From NCBI GenBank assembly GCA_025359505.1, contig JANYHH010000039.1:1-52744 (forward strand): a stretch of 52,744 nt of DNA, in the 5' to 3' direction. The DNA is from Deinococcales bacterium (lineage in GTDB: Bacteria; Deinococcota; Deinococci; Deinococcales; JAAFIG01). Shown one piece after another: positions 1 through 8,263 of this stretch. How positions within the stretch are numbered: position 1 is the first letter of the stretch; every line of letters begins with the position of its first letter. Under the pieces are notes generated by a model. The model was not told the DNA's origin. It did no database searches and saw nothing but the letters and a program-made list of their open reading frames with translations. The position numbers and the translations under genes were made by a program.

Positions 1-1
1 C

Positions 2-21
2 GGCGACCCGATTGGGTCGCC
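2..21 (-). terminator. Intrinsic terminator-like hairpin
   Basis: A perfect 8-bp inverted repeat (ggcgaccc / gggtcgcc) with a GATT loop lies about 22 bases past the stop codon of the minus-strand gene that ends at 44. A T-tract on the minus strand would fall outside the window, so the terminator call rests on the stem and its position only. Confidence 0.55.
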
Positions 22-43
22 ACGTACTCACATTGCTCCCGCG

Positions 44-958
44 TTAATCGCGGCGCTTGCCGAAACCGTGATCCTTGCGGCGGGCAAACCCACTGCTCTC
101 ACCGCTGGGACGATCACTTCGAGGGCTGGGGCGCTCGCCCGCGCCGCGTGGCTCGGATGGGCGGCTGTCGCGGCTGAAGCTGCTGGTCACGCGGTCTGTG
201 CCGCCGAAGCGCGGGCGATCCCCGCTCGGACGGTCGGAACCGCTGGGGCGCGAATCGCGGTTGGCGCTTGGGCGCGAGTCGCTGCCGCCACCGAAACGTG
301 GACGGTCGGAGCCACCGCTGGGGCGGCTGTCACGGTTGAAGCTGGGTCGGGAATCGCCACCCCCAAAACGCGGACGGTCGCCGCCACCAGATCGGCTGTC
401 GCGGTCGCCGCTCGGACGATCACCGCTGGGGCGCGAATCGCGGTTGAAGCTGGGTCGGCTGTCACCGCCACCGAAGCGCGGTCTCGAGGAGGAATCACCG
501 CCCCCAAAACGTGGTCGGTCGCCACTCGGGCGGTCGCCGCCGCCAAAACGAGGACGATCACCGCTGGGGCGCGAATCGCGGTTGAAGCTCGGGCGGCTGT
601 CGCGGTCAAAGCGCGGGCGCTCGTCGTCACCGCGTGGTGCGGCCCGTGCGGGCGCTTCAGCGGCTTTCTCCAGTTTCTTCTCTAATTTCCTGACAATCGT
701 TGTCAGCTCTTCAATGCGGGCGGTCAGCACGCCGAGTTGAATCTCGATGCCGCTGACCGCTTCCTCGTCAAGCCCAGCCGCTTCCTCGTCAGAAGCCAGT
801 TCGTACTCGTTCTCCTCGGCTTCCTCGAGCATCAGCGCTTCGTTGGTTTCGAGTCGCTCCATCTCGAGCTGCTCGGTGGATTCAGCGCCGATCTCCAGAC
901 TATCGTCTTGCAAGTCGGTCTCATCGGGGATTGAATCGGTTTTCTTCTTGCGTGGCAT
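44..958 (-). CDS. Low-complexity Arg/Gly-rich repeat protein
   Basis: This encodes a 304-residue protein of unknown function. Residues 1-65 are strongly acidic. Residues about 66-103 form a heptad-like amphipathic stretch (ARIEELTTIVRKLEKKL) that should be a short coiled coil. From about residue 104 to the end it consists of irregular repeats of units such as RPRFGGGD and SRPSFNRDSRPSG, closing in a basic tail (GFGKRRD). The repeats resemble RGG/RG-type RNA-binding or phase-separating tails, which suggests a disordered nucleic-acid-binding protein; that is inference. The DNA from about 110 to 620 is internally repetitive, so repeat number may vary between strains. ATG at 958 is preceded by a weak purine-rich AGAAAGAGAG. 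Confidence 0.75.
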   Translation of the reverse strand: MPRKKKTDSIPDETDLQDDSLEIGAESTEQLEMERLETNEALMLEEAEENEYELASDEEAAGLDEEAVSGIEIQLGVLTARIEELTTIVRKLEKKLEKAAEAPARAAPRGDDERPRFDRDSRPSFNRDSRPSGDRPRFGGGDRPSGDRPRFGGGDSSSRPRFGGGDSRPSFNRDSRPSGDRPSGDRDSRSGGGDRPRFGGGDSRPSFNRDSRPSGGSDRPRFGGGSDSRPSANRDSRPSGSDRPSGDRPRFGGTDRVTSSFSRDSRPSEPRGAGERPSPRSDRPSGESSGFARRKDHGFGKRRD

Positions 959-1496
959 ACATCTCTCTTTCTCTTCTGCGCTGACTGTTCTGGAGTCGAG
1001 CGCGATGTGGTTGAAACGTGAATTGAGCGCGGGATATCATCAACACACCGCGCTAAGTCTCAACGGACGCGCACCTTTGGCGGGTGCGGCAGCAGAGCAT
1101 CATAGCGTAAAACTGGCTCGAGCGTCTGAAAGCTCGAGGCGGGCAAAAGTTGGAGTGGTGGATCGTCATGTTGTTGTCGTCCGCACGTTGCACGGGCGAG
1201 GCGTGCGTCGAACCCATGTTCGCGAAGCGAAACGCCCCTACGGGGATGATAGCAAATGCCTGTGTAGAACACGGTTTTTTGTAGGGGCGAACCTTGTGTG
1301 TCTTGCCCCGACTACAGCACCTTCTTGATCCTAACCGTGCACCTTGCGGGCAGGATCGCTTACGGGCTTGGGCGCTTCGCCCGGTACGACAGGCAGCCAA
1401 CCTAAGCAAATCTCGAGATTCAGACTTTACGCTTACCGTGAGGCTCGAGGTGATGGCGTGCGGTTCATGGTTCACGCGCTCATCACAGTGTCACCC
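959..1496. other. Intergenic region with repeat pieces, no gene
   Basis: I find no convincing gene in these 540 bases. The short open frames on both strands lack recognisable protein character and start signals. From about 1201 to 1345 the region holds inverted and degenerate copies of elements also found at 22727-22892, and a pair of facing CCCCTAC/GTAGGGG blocks. Those are listed separately. Confidence 0.6.
1200..1345. repeat. Dispersed intergenic repeat, copy 1
   Basis: Two blocks here match the region 22727-22892 in opposite orientation. The block around 1200-1234 (with gtcgaacccatgttcgcgaa) is the reverse complement of about 22727-22760 with few mismatches. The block around 1321-1344 (cttcttgatcctaaccgtg) is the reverse complement of 22793-22816. 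Between them, CGCCCCTAC at 1233-1241 faces GTAGGGGCG at 1281-1289, a 9-bp inverted repeat that matches the ends of the hairpin family seen at 20437, 44489 and 52491. Confidence 0.65.
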
Positions 1497-2435
1497 TCAA
1501 GACGCCACGCGGGGCGGCACTTTGTGCGTCTCGAGGTTCAGCCACGCGACTTCCAGCGGCTCGAGGTGAATCTCTAGCGCCCGGAACGAACTGGCGGTTT
1601 CGGCTTGGCTGCGCGGGCCGATCAGTGGGAAGGTCGTGAACGGTTGGTGCAACACATACGCGAGCGTGACGTTGATCGCTTCCACACCCAGCGAACCCGC
1701 CAGCGCCTTTGCTCGCTCGAGCCGCTGGAAATTCTGGGCGTCGTACCAGCAGCGCACCAGTTCAGGGTTGCTGGTGTCGCTGGCGTTGCCCGCCACGAAG
1801 AAGCCTCTGGCTTGCGATGACCAAGGCATCAGCGCGATTCCTTCACGCTCGAGCCAGCTCGGTTGATCGGCGTCGTTGCTCGAGACGCAACCGCTCCAGA
1901 CGGGTGACAGCATCTTGGCGAGGCTGAACTGATTGGAAATCAGTGTGATGCCGCGCAAGCCGTGAACAGCCGCGTACTGATTCGCGGCGATCATGCGCTC
2001 CAAGCTCCAGTTGGACACGCCGAAGATCCGCATTCGTCCCAGCGCGTGCTGCGCGTTCAGTGCATCTATGAATTCGCCGACGGGCACGTCCGGGTTGTCG
2101 CGGTGCATCATGTAAACATCCACGAAATCGGTTTGTAGGCGCTCCAAGCTGACCGTCAGTTGCGCCCCAATCGCGGCTGGGTTGCAGTTGGGCGTGTGTG
2201 CGCCTTTGCCGAGAATCACAACTGAATCGCGCAACCCTCGCTGCTCGAGGTACGCGCCGAGCAGCGTCTCGCACTGACCACCGCCGTAAACGAATGCGGT
2301 ATCGAACGCGTTGCCGCCGCGCTCGAGGTAATCGTCCAGCAGCGGTGCAAGTGTTTCAAAGTCGACTTGATTGTCCACGCCCAGCACCAGCCTCGAGACG
2401 GATTTTTGTAGACCCGCGACGGAGCCGTAGATCAC
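1497..2435 (-). CDS. Aldo/keto reductase
   Basis: This is a 312-residue NAD(P)H-dependent oxidoreductase of the aldo/keto reductase superfamily, cytosolic with a TIM-barrel fold. The catalytic set is visible: Asp45 in FDTAFVYGG, Tyr50, Lys77 in VVILGKGAH and His111 in YMMHRD. The segment MRIFGVSNW is the usual barrel strand after the catalytic His. Its length is normal for the family. The GTG start at 2435 overlaps the TGA stop of the upstream short-chain dehydrogenase by four bases (GTGA), so the two are probably translationally coupled and may act on related carbonyl substrates. The actual substrate cannot be read from the sequence. Confidence 0.9.
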   Translation of the reverse strand: MIYGSVAGLQKSVSRLVLGVDNQVDFETLAPLLDDYLERGGNAFDTAFVYGGGQCETLLGAYLEQRGLRDSVVILGKGAHTPNCNPAAIGAQLTVSLERLQTDFVDVYMMHRDNPDVPVGEFIDALNAQHALGRMRIFGVSNWSLERMIAANQYAAVHGLRGITLISNQFSLAKMLSPVWSGCVSSNDADQPSWLEREGIALMPWSSQARGFFVAGNASDTSNPELVRCWYDAQNFQRLERAKALAGSLGVEAINVTLAYVLHQPFTTFPLIGPRSQAETASSFRALEIHLEPLEVAWLNLETHKVPPRVAS

Positions 2436-3286
2436 GCCAGTCCTGCGATGCGCTCACTCTCGAGCCACAGGCGCTCCTGCGCGTCGCGGTCTTGGGTTGC
2501 GGCACTTGCCTTGGCGATGCGCTTATCGTTCCAATACGCGCCCGTCACGCCTTGCACCGCGTCGCTCGAGGCCAGATACACGCTGGTTTCAGCACCGCGC
2601 TCTGGGGGGATCATCGCGCCGGGGATCAAGCGCAGCAGTCCAAACAGCCATTTCCACGGGCCCGTGGAGCTTTGCGCGAAGCCCGTGGCGACCACGCCCG
2701 GATGCAAGGCGTTGGTGACGATTTTCGTCCCCTCGAGCCGCCGTGTGAGGGCGTTGCTGAAGAGAATATTCATCAGCTTGGATGTGCCGTAAACGGTCAT
2801 ACCGGAGAAACTCTTCAGGCTTTGCAAATCCTCAAAATTGACGCGCCCGTAACGGTGCGCCTCGCTTGAGACATTGACGACTCGAGCGGCTGGGGCGGCT
2901 TTAAGTTCCTCCAGCAACAGGTTCGTTAGTAAGAAGTAATTCATGTGGTTCAGCGCAAACGTCTGCTCTAAGCCCTCGCTGGTCACTTTGCGCTCGGTGA
3001 AGATCGCGCCTGCGTTGTTGACGAGCACGTCCAACGCACCAACGCGAGATTTGACTTCTTCCGCCAACTTGCGCGTGTCGGACATCAAGCTCAAATCTGC
3101 CAGCAGCAGCTCGAGGTTCGCGTCTGGTACGGCGCGTCGGATCTCCTCGAGCGTGGCTGCGCCTTTGCTGGGATCGCGGGCGACCAGCAGCACCCGAGCG
3201 CCCATTTTCGCCAATTCCAAAGCCGTGATCTTGCCGATGCCGTTGGTCGCGCCCGTCACGAGGACGGTTTTTCCGGTCATGCTCAT
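2432..3286 (-). CDS. Short-chain dehydrogenase/reductase
   Basis: This is a 284-residue Rossmann-fold NAD(P)-dependent oxidoreductase. It shows the cofactor motif TGATNGIG (residues 11-18), NNAG (90-93), the catalytic Ser near 140 (NVSSEAHRYG) and the Tyr166-x3-Lys170 pair (YGTSK). The spacing and the RVNFEDL segment after the catalytic Ser resemble the retinol dehydrogenase/protochlorophyllide reductase-like branch. It is the first gene of a two-gene unit with the aldo/keto reductase. Only 26 bases separate its start from the divergent VOC gene. On the minus strand TAACCT ends seven bases before the ATG, so the mRNA may be leaderless. Substrate unknown. Confidence 0.9.
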   Translation of the reverse strand: MSMTGKTVLVTGATNGIGKITALELAKMGARVLLVARDPSKGAATLEEIRRAVPDANLELLLADLSLMSDTRKLAEEVKSRVGALDVLVNNAGAIFTERKVTSEGLEQTFALNHMNYFLLTNLLLEELKAAPAARVVNVSSEAHRYGRVNFEDLQSLKSFSGMTVYGTSKLMNILFSNALTRRLEGTKIVTNALHPGVVATGFAQSSTGPWKWLFGLLRLIPGAMIPPERGAETSVYLASSDAVQGVTGAYWNDKRIAKASAATQDRDAQERLWLESERIAGLA

Positions 3287-3293
3287 AAGACAC

Positions 3294-3299
3294 AGGTTA
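3294..3299 (-). promoter_or_regulatory. -10 box, leaderless SDR-AKR unit
   Basis: TAACCT on the minus strand lies seven bases before the ATG at 3286, with no room for a ribosome binding site. It sits in the 26-base gap shared with the divergent VOC gene. Confidence 0.4.
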
Positions 3300-3312
3300 C
3301 TCGAGAATTATC

Positions 3313-3993
3313 ATGAGCACCGCGATGCGAATTCGGCAATTGACGCTCCAAACCGCCGACTGTGAAACGCAGAGCGCCTTTTACCGCGACCTGCTCGAGT
3401 TACCCGTCACGCAAGACGACTCGAGTTTGACTGTGCAAGTCGGCTCGAGCGAATTGCGGTTTGAATCCCACGCGGGCTTTGAGGGGCAGTATCACGTCGC
3501 TTTCGATGTCCCCAACAATCAGTTCGCCGCTGCCGTCGCGTGGCTCGCGGCTCGAGCGGCGATTTTCGGCGCTGAGCGCGTGTATCACGTCGATAACTGG
3601 AACGCCGACAGCGTGTATTTTCTGGATGCGGCTGGCAACATTTTGGAGCTGATCGCACGGCACACCGCCAATACTGCCCGCACCGCTGCGTTTTCAGCCG
3701 CGAGTCTGCTGCACATCTCCGAGATCGGACTGAGCGCTCCTAACCCGCTCGAGTTATCAAATTGGCTGGAGGTGCAGTTCGGCTGGCGAAAATACCGCGA
3801 TCACTCCCCCGATTTCGTTCCCTTCGGTGACGATCACGGCGTGCTGATCCTCGTGGCAAACGGGCGCGAGTGGTTCCCCGCGACGGGCGTTCGCGCCGCG
3901 CCGCTGCCAACGCAGGTCACGCTCGAGGGGCAAAGATCGGTGACGCTGAACGTCCCCGGTTTGCCGTATCAGATCAGCTTGAGCGAGCGCTGA
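3313..3993 (+). CDS. VOC (glyoxalase/dioxygenase fold) protein
   Basis: This 226-residue protein carries a vicinal-oxygen-chelate module in its first half, with the family's opening strand (RIRQLTLQTADCETQSAFYRD), YHVAFDVP in the third strand and ILELIAR at the end of the module near residue 115. The second half (about 130-226) begins again with HISEIGLSAPNPLELSNWL and looks like a second, diverged module. Together they form the usual pseudo-symmetric two-module unit of this family. Candidate metal ligands are the His of YHVAF and the Glu of ILEL. Family members include lyases, dioxygenases and resistance proteins, and nothing here fixes the reaction. It is divergent from the SDR-AKR pair and just upstream of an EamA transporter. 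Confidence 0.8.
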   Translation: MSTAMRIRQLTLQTADCETQSAFYRDLLELPVTQDDSSLTVQVGSSELRFESHAGFEGQYHVAFDVPNNQFAAAVAWLAARAAIFGAERVYHVDNWNADSVYFLDAAGNILELIARHTANTARTAAFSAASLLHISEIGLSAPNPLELSNWLEVQFGWRKYRDHSPDFVPFGDDHGVLILVANGREWFPATGVRAAPLPTQVTLEGQRSVTLNVPGLPYQISLSER

Positions 3994-3999
3994 TACACT
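3994..3999 (+). promoter_or_regulatory. -10 box, leaderless EamA gene
   Basis: TACACT directly follows the stop codon of the VOC gene and ends seven bases before the GTG at 4007. This supports both that start codon and an independent leaderless transcript. Confidence 0.5.
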
Positions 4000-4006
4000 C
4001 CACCCT

Positions 4007-4897
4007 GTGACTCGAGTTGCCCCGCGCACACTAGCGTTTTGTTTGATGGTGCTGGTCACGGTGCTGTGGGGCAGCACGTTCCCGCTGGTCAAAGCACTGG
4101 TCGCTCAAGTCTCGCCAGCGTTGATGCTGGCGGCGCGGTTCACGATCGCGGCACTGGTGCTGCTGCCGTGGTTGCGGCGTGCCGGTAAGCAACTCTGGCT
4201 CGAGGGGGCGCTGCTGGGCGGCGTGCTGTTTGCCAGTTACTGGACGCAAGCGATTGGTATGACGACGATTCCCAGTGGTCGCGCCGCGTTCATCACGGGC
4301 CTCAACGTGATCCTCGTGCCGCTGATGCTGCCGTTCCTGAAACGCCGCGTGCCGTGGCCCGCATTTGTGGCGGCGGCATTGGCGCTCGGCGGAATCGGGC
4401 TGATGAGTTTGAACGGCGTGACCCTCGAGTTCGCGTGGGGCGACCTGTGGGTGCTGGGCTGCGCTTTTGCTTACGCGGTCTACATTCTGCTGGTGGATCG
4501 CGCCGTGACGCGCCACGCGACGCTGCCGCTCGCAGCGGTGCAAGTCACGGTTGTTTGCTTGCTTGGCTGGCTGACCGCCGCACCAGAGATCATCGGCGGC
4601 TCGAGCCTGTCTGCGCTGCTCGAGTTCTGGCCGCAACTGGTCTTTCTGGGCGTGATGGCGACCGCGCTGACGACGCTAATGCAAGCTTACGCGCAGCGCT
4701 TTTTAGCCGCGTTCCAGATCGCCACATTGTCCGCCCTCGAGCCGGTCTGGGCGGCGATTTTTGGGTTTTTCCTGCTGAGCGAGCATCTGTCCGAGCGTGG
4801 GTTGATTGGCGCTGGTCTGATTCTCGCGGCCATGGTGTTGTCGCAGTTTGACCCGAAGCCTGTGAGAGCGCTAGAGAATGTGCAGGAGCGCGTTTAA
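4007..4897 (+). CDS. EamA/DMT-family transporter
   Basis: This is a 296-residue inner-membrane protein with about ten predicted helices arranged as two EamA repeats (residues about 8-140 and 148-283). The first repeat contains VLWGSTFPLVKALV and the characteristic GLNVILVPL segment. The second ends with ALEPVWAAIFGFFLLSEHLS, a hallmark of drug/metabolite exporters. Length is typical. These proteins usually export small metabolites or amino acids by proton antiport; the substrate here is unknown. The start is a GTG seven bases after a TACACT -10 box. It follows the VOC gene by 13 bases, but the promoter suggests it is also transcribed alone. Confidence 0.9.
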   Translation: MTRVAPRTLAFCLMVLVTVLWGSTFPLVKALVAQVSPALMLAARFTIAALVLLPWLRRAGKQLWLEGALLGGVLFASYWTQAIGMTTIPSGRAAFITGLNVILVPLMLPFLKRRVPWPAFVAAALALGGIGLMSLNGVTLEFAWGDLWVLGCAFAYAVYILLVDRAVTRHATLPLAAVQVTVVCLLGWLTAAPEIIGGSSLSALLEFWPQLVFLGVMATALTTLMQAYAQRFLAAFQIATLSALEPVWAAIFGFFLLSEHLSERGLIGAGLILAAMVLSQFDPKPVRALENVQERV

Positions 4898-4945
4898 CCT
4901 CGAGTACCGCAGGATCTGAACGCCTCGAATCCCAAGCCTCGAGAC

Positions 4946-4976
4946 TTGACAAAAACGCTACTCCTAGTGGTATTCT
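4946..4976 (+). promoter_or_regulatory. Promoter of the nrdJ leader
   Basis: A perfect -35 TTGACA (4946-4951) is followed after 19 bases by TATTCT (4971-4976). Transcription would start near 4983, giving a 5' leader of about 240 bases before nrdJ. Confidence 0.55.
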
Positions 4977-4992
4977 TGTACTCAGCCACTAG
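4964..4992 (+). promoter_or_regulatory. Inverted repeat overlapping the nrdJ -10 box
   Basis: CTAGTGG (4964-4970) and CCACTAG (4986-4992) form a perfect 7-bp inverted repeat spaced by 15 bases and spanning the -10 box and probable transcription start. The position suits a repressor operator. It does not resemble the NrdR box closely enough for me to name the regulator. Confidence 0.45.
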
Positions 4993-5090
4993 ATGTTGTT
5001 TCAAACTTCATTCGGAGTACATGATTCAGAACCCTCGCCCGCAACCTTTGGAGGGCGGCGCTTGGGACGCACATCTTAAGAGGAGAACCC

Positions 5091-5147
5091 GTGTTCGAGC
5101 AAATGCCATTCATCACCACCGCTCGAGCCACCGCCCGCAAAGCCTGA
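5091..5147 (+). CDS. Possible 18-codon leader peptide of nrdJ
   Basis: A GTG at 5091 is preceded at ideal distance by AGAGGAG (5079-5085) and opens an 18-codon frame rich in Thr, Ala and Arg that ends at TGA 5145-5147. The stop lies 14 bases before the terminator hairpin at 5161-5179. There is no run of a single amino acid that would name an attenuation signal. It may be a real leader peptide or an accident of the purine-rich leader. Confidence 0.35.
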   Translation: MFEQMPFITTARATARKA

Positions 5148-5160
5148 AGCCAGCTTACTC

Positions 5161-5190
5161 GCGCCGTGTACAGCGGCGTTTTTACTTTTT
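5161..5190 (+). terminator. Terminator hairpin inside the nrdJ leader
   Basis: GCGCCG (5161-5166) and CGGCGT (5174-5179) form a GC stem with a seven-base loop, followed by TTTTT A C TTTTT (5179-5190). This intrinsic terminator lies 33 bases before the nrdJ start and downstream of the leader promoter, as expected for transcription attenuation. An alternative partner for the left arm, CGGCGC at 5056-5061, could act as antiterminator, and CGCCC/GGGCG at 5036-5040/5053-5057 could compete with that. Confidence 0.6.
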
Positions 5191-5223
5191 ACAGCACTGC
5201 AACCATGTTCAGGGGGAAACCAT

Positions 5224-8214
5224 ATGACCGCAACGCTCGAGACTGCCCAGACCGCGTACACCTTCGATGACCACGCCCAGTCGATCGCCAAACGCCAATA
5301 CCTGCAAGCCAGCGACGGCGACGTGCAAGGCATGTTCAAACGAATTGCCAACTGGGTCTCGAGCGCGGAAGCTACGCCAGAACTGCGCGTCAAGTGGGGC
5401 GCGACGTTCTACGATTTGATGGCCAGTAAGCGCTTCTGCCCCGGCGGGCGCGTGCTGGCCGGCGCGGGTACGCAGCACGGCAACGTGCTCAACTGCTTCG
5501 TGCAAGGCGCGACTGAGTTTGAACCCAGCAGCTTTGAAGGCGTGATGGAAGTCGCCAAGAAACTCGCGCTCGTCACCAAAGTCGGCGGCGGCAACGGCGT
5601 GAACTTGGATGTCTACACGCCTCGAGCCGCGACGGCCCGCCCCGACGCAGGCGTGCGCGGCTGGGCATACATGAGCGCCGATCACAAAGACGTCGAGGAC
5701 TTCATCAAGGGCTTGATGCGCCCACCGACGATGCCCGACGGCGAAAAAGTCCCGACCGTGATCCGCAACTGGAACAAAGTCATTTACGGCATCGTCCCCT
5801 CGAGCGTGGCTGCACTCGCCCGTCAATACGGTGTGACATTGACCGCCAGCCTGCCCGCAGGCGTGGAAGCCGTCAACGACGACATGGGCAGCATCATCGA
5901 CGCCGCCAAAGCCGTCTGCGCCCAAGCTAAGCAGGGCCTCGAGCCGCGCATTGATGTCACGCCGCTGCGAGCCGAAGGCGCACCGATCAAGGGTAGCGGC
6001 GGAACCTCGAGCGGGCCGGTCAGCTTCCTGTTTGAAATCTTTGACAATTTCCTCGAGTGGGCGAATTTGGGCGCGGAACAGAGCGGCCCCGTCGCCACAT
6101 TGCGCTACTGTTACTCGCCTGTCCTGCGTGTGGTACGTCAGGGCGGGACGAGGCGTGGGGCCGGGATGGCCACAATCAGCATCGACCACGCCGACGTGCT
6201 GGACTTCCTGACCGCCAAGGATCTCGACCGTGAGCAGGGTGAGGGCGACATCAGCACCTTCAACATCTCGATCCTCGCCACCGACAAATTCCTAGCGACG
6301 CTCGAGAACGATGCGCTTTGGGCTTTGAACCCGCTCGAGGTGATGGGCAAGTATTACGTCGCGCCGCAGACGGGCGAGTACACGGGCACGCTGCCGATGC
6401 TCGAGGCAAGGGGAGCGGATGGGGCGAAAGCCGTACCGCTGTACACTGGCGGCGTGCCCGCCAAGTGGCTGTGGCGGCAGATCGCCGAACACGCGTGGAG
6501 CACTGGGGAGCCGGGACTGATCTTCAACGATCGCGTCAACGAGAAAAGCGCGATTGCTGGGCTTGGGGAAAAGTACATTATCAAGTCCACGAATCCCTGT
6601 GGTGAGATCCCGTTGACGGTTGGCGAACCGTGCGACCTCGGTGCGATCAACTTAGCCGCTTACGTGCAGGACAAGCAATTTGACTTTAAAACCTTCCGCC
6701 ACGACGTGCGCGACACGATCCGCTTCCTCGACGACGTGCTGGATGTCAACGTCTTCGCGCTTGAGGATAACCGCGTGGCATCGCAAAACCTGCGCCGCCT
6801 CGGGCTGGGCGTGATGGGCTTGGCGGACGCCTTGATCCTGATGGGGCAGCGCTACGACTCTTCAATTGGGCGCGACACGATTGACGCGATCATGAGCGCG
6901 ATGCGCGAAGAGGCGATCCTCGAGAGCGAAAAGCTCGGCAACGAGCGCGGGCATTACCCCGTGTATCTCGAGCACGCCAGCCAGATGCCGCACGCGCCGC
7001 GCCGCAACGTCGCCGTGCTGACCGTCGCGCCGACCGGCACGACCAGCATGTTGATGGGCGTCTCGAGCGGGATCGAACCGATTTTCTCGCCGTTCATCTG
7101 GCGCAAAATCGGCGCGGAGTACAAAGCCCTGATCGCGCCATTGTTCCAGCAACTCTTGGAGGAGTACCCCGCGCACCCCGCCTACGCCCGCGATGGACGC
7201 TGGGATTGGGATAAGGTCACGGACGCGCTGAGCGGCAATCACGGCAGTTGCATCGGTCTCGAGTTCGTGCCGGACGCAGTGCAGAGCGTGTTCGTCTGCT
7301 CGCACGACATCGCGCCGCTGGATCACGTGCGGATGCAGGGCGTCGTGCAACGGGCGTTCGACGCGGAAGGCTACGCCGCCAACAGCCTGTCGAAGACGAT
7401 CAACATGCCCAACAGCGCGACCGTCGAGGACATTGAAAGCGCGTACACCGAAGCCTTCAAAACCGGTTGCAAAGGCATCACGGTTTACCGCGACGGCAGC
7501 CGTCAATTTCAGGTCTTGTCCGTCAGCAAAGACGAGAAGAAGGACACTGAGCAGGAAACGGACGCCTCCTCGAGCCTCGAGATTCAACACGTGCCCAGCG
7601 TCTCCAACGAATCCAATTGGCACGCGACCAGCACGTTCCAACCCGGCAAGCCGCTGATGGAACGACCGAGCCGACTGACCGGCGTGACCGATATGGTCAA
7701 ACTGACCGATCTGGCGGCTGGCACGAAGCGCACGTTCCTGATTACCACCAATACGTTTGAAAATAAGCCCGTCGAGATCGTCGTCGTCTCGGGACGCGCT
7801 GGCGACGAAGCCAACGCCGACAGCGAAGCGCTGGGGCGCGTCGTCAGCATCGCGCTGCAATACGGCGTGCCGGTCGAAGCGATTCAAAAAACCCTGCGCG
7901 GCATCAACGGCGGACTGTACGGCAGTTACAACGGTCGCCTCGTGGCCAGCAAAGCCGACCTAATCGCCGTCGCATTGGAAAGCACGGGCGGTTCACCTAG
8001 CGGCGCGTTCAAACCCGCCGAGCAACCGCTGCTCTACCCGAGCCTGATCGGAGCCGCCCCGAGCGGTGACGAGCTGCAACTCCCGCTCGAGCCGAGCTGG
8101 AACGCGAGCGTCACGATGAAGGGCGAGACTTGCCCGAGCTGCTCGAGTCCGAATCTGGTGCGCGAAGAGGGCTGCTTGAAATGCCAGAGCTGCGGCTACA
8201 GCAAATGCGGGTGA
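5224..8214 (+). CDS. nrdJ: Adenosylcobalamin-dependent ribonucleotide reductase
   Basis: This is the 996-residue class II ribonucleotide reductase, which makes deoxyribonucleotides using a radical generated from adenosylcobalamin and so works with or without oxygen. It shows the first redox Cys in NVLNCFVQGA, the active-site block TNPCGEIPL, GLGVMGLADAL, and PTGTTSMLMGVSSGIEP. A C-terminal tail has a zinc-finger-like set of Cys pairs (CPSCSSPN, CLKCQSCGYSKCG) that should re-reduce the active site. The length fits an NrdJ with C-terminal extension, and I see no intein. AGGGGG precedes the ATG by seven bases. Expression is probably controlled by the attenuator-like leader at 4983-5190. No class I RNR gene is in the window. 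Confidence 0.96.
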   Translation: MTATLETAQTAYTFDDHAQSIAKRQYLQASDGDVQGMFKRIANWVSSAEATPELRVKWGATFYDLMASKRFCPGGRVLAGAGTQHGNVLNCFVQGATEFEPSSFEGVMEVAKKLALVTKVGGGNGVNLDVYTPRAATARPDAGVRGWAYMSADHKDVEDFIKGLMRPPTMPDGEKVPTVIRNWNKVIYGIVPSSVAALARQYGVTLTASLPAGVEAVNDDMGSIIDAAKAVCAQAKQGLEPRIDVTPLRAEGAPIKGSGGTSSGPVSFLFEIFDNFLEWANLGAEQSGPVATLRYCYSPVLRVVRQGGTRRGAGMATISIDHADVLDFLTAKDLDREQGEGDISTFNISILATDKFLATLENDALWALNPLEVMGKYYVAPQTGEYTGTLPMLEARGADGAKAVPLYTGGVPAKWLWRQIAEHAWSTGEPGLIFNDRVNEKSAIAGLGEKYIIKSTNPCGEIPLTVGEPCDLGAINLAAYVQDKQFDFKTFRHDVRDTIRFLDDVLDVNVFALEDNRVASQNLRRLGLGVMGLADALILMGQRYDSSIGRDTIDAIMSAMREEAILESEKLGNERGHYPVYLEHASQMPHAPRRNVAVLTVAPTGTTSMLMGVSSGIEPIFSPFIWRKIGAEYKALIAPLFQQLLEEYPAHPAYARDGRWDWDKVTDALSGNHGSCIGLEFVPDAVQSVFVCSHDIAPLDHVRMQGVVQRAFDAEGYAANSLSKTINMPNSATVEDIESAYTEAFKTGCKGITVYRDGSRQFQVLSVSKDEKKDTEQETDASSSLEIQHVPSVSNESNWHATSTFQPGKPLMERPSRLTGVTDMVKLTDLAAGTKRTFLITTNTFENKPVEIVVVSGRAGDEANADSEALGRVVSIALQYGVPVEAIQKTLRGINGGLYGSYNGRLVASKADLIAVALESTGGSPSGAFKPAEQPLLYPSLIGAAPSGDELQLPLEPSWNASVTMKGETCPSCSSPNLVREEGCLKCQSCGYSKCG

Positions 8215-8263
8215 GGTAAACGCACAAAACGCTAGACTCGAGAAACGAAGGAAACCGACGACG

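Noticed and set aside
110-620. CRISPR-like repeats
   Set aside because: The repeats are in frame, irregular and encode an RPRFGGGD/SRPSFNRD protein tail, without unique spacers.
1053-1475. Minus-strand frame of 140 codons between genes
   Set aside because: It runs through dispersed repeats, has no ribosome binding site or -10 box, and the product resembles no protein.
4980-5190. Cobalamin riboswitch upstream of nrdJ
   Set aside because: I looked for the B12 box and the conserved core of the cobalamin aptamer and did not find them; the hairpins present do not fit that architecture.
5209-6189. Minus-strand frame of 326 codons, and a similar one at 6862-7887
   Set aside because: Both are antisense to nrdJ, rich in His, Arg and Ala, and lack any family signature.
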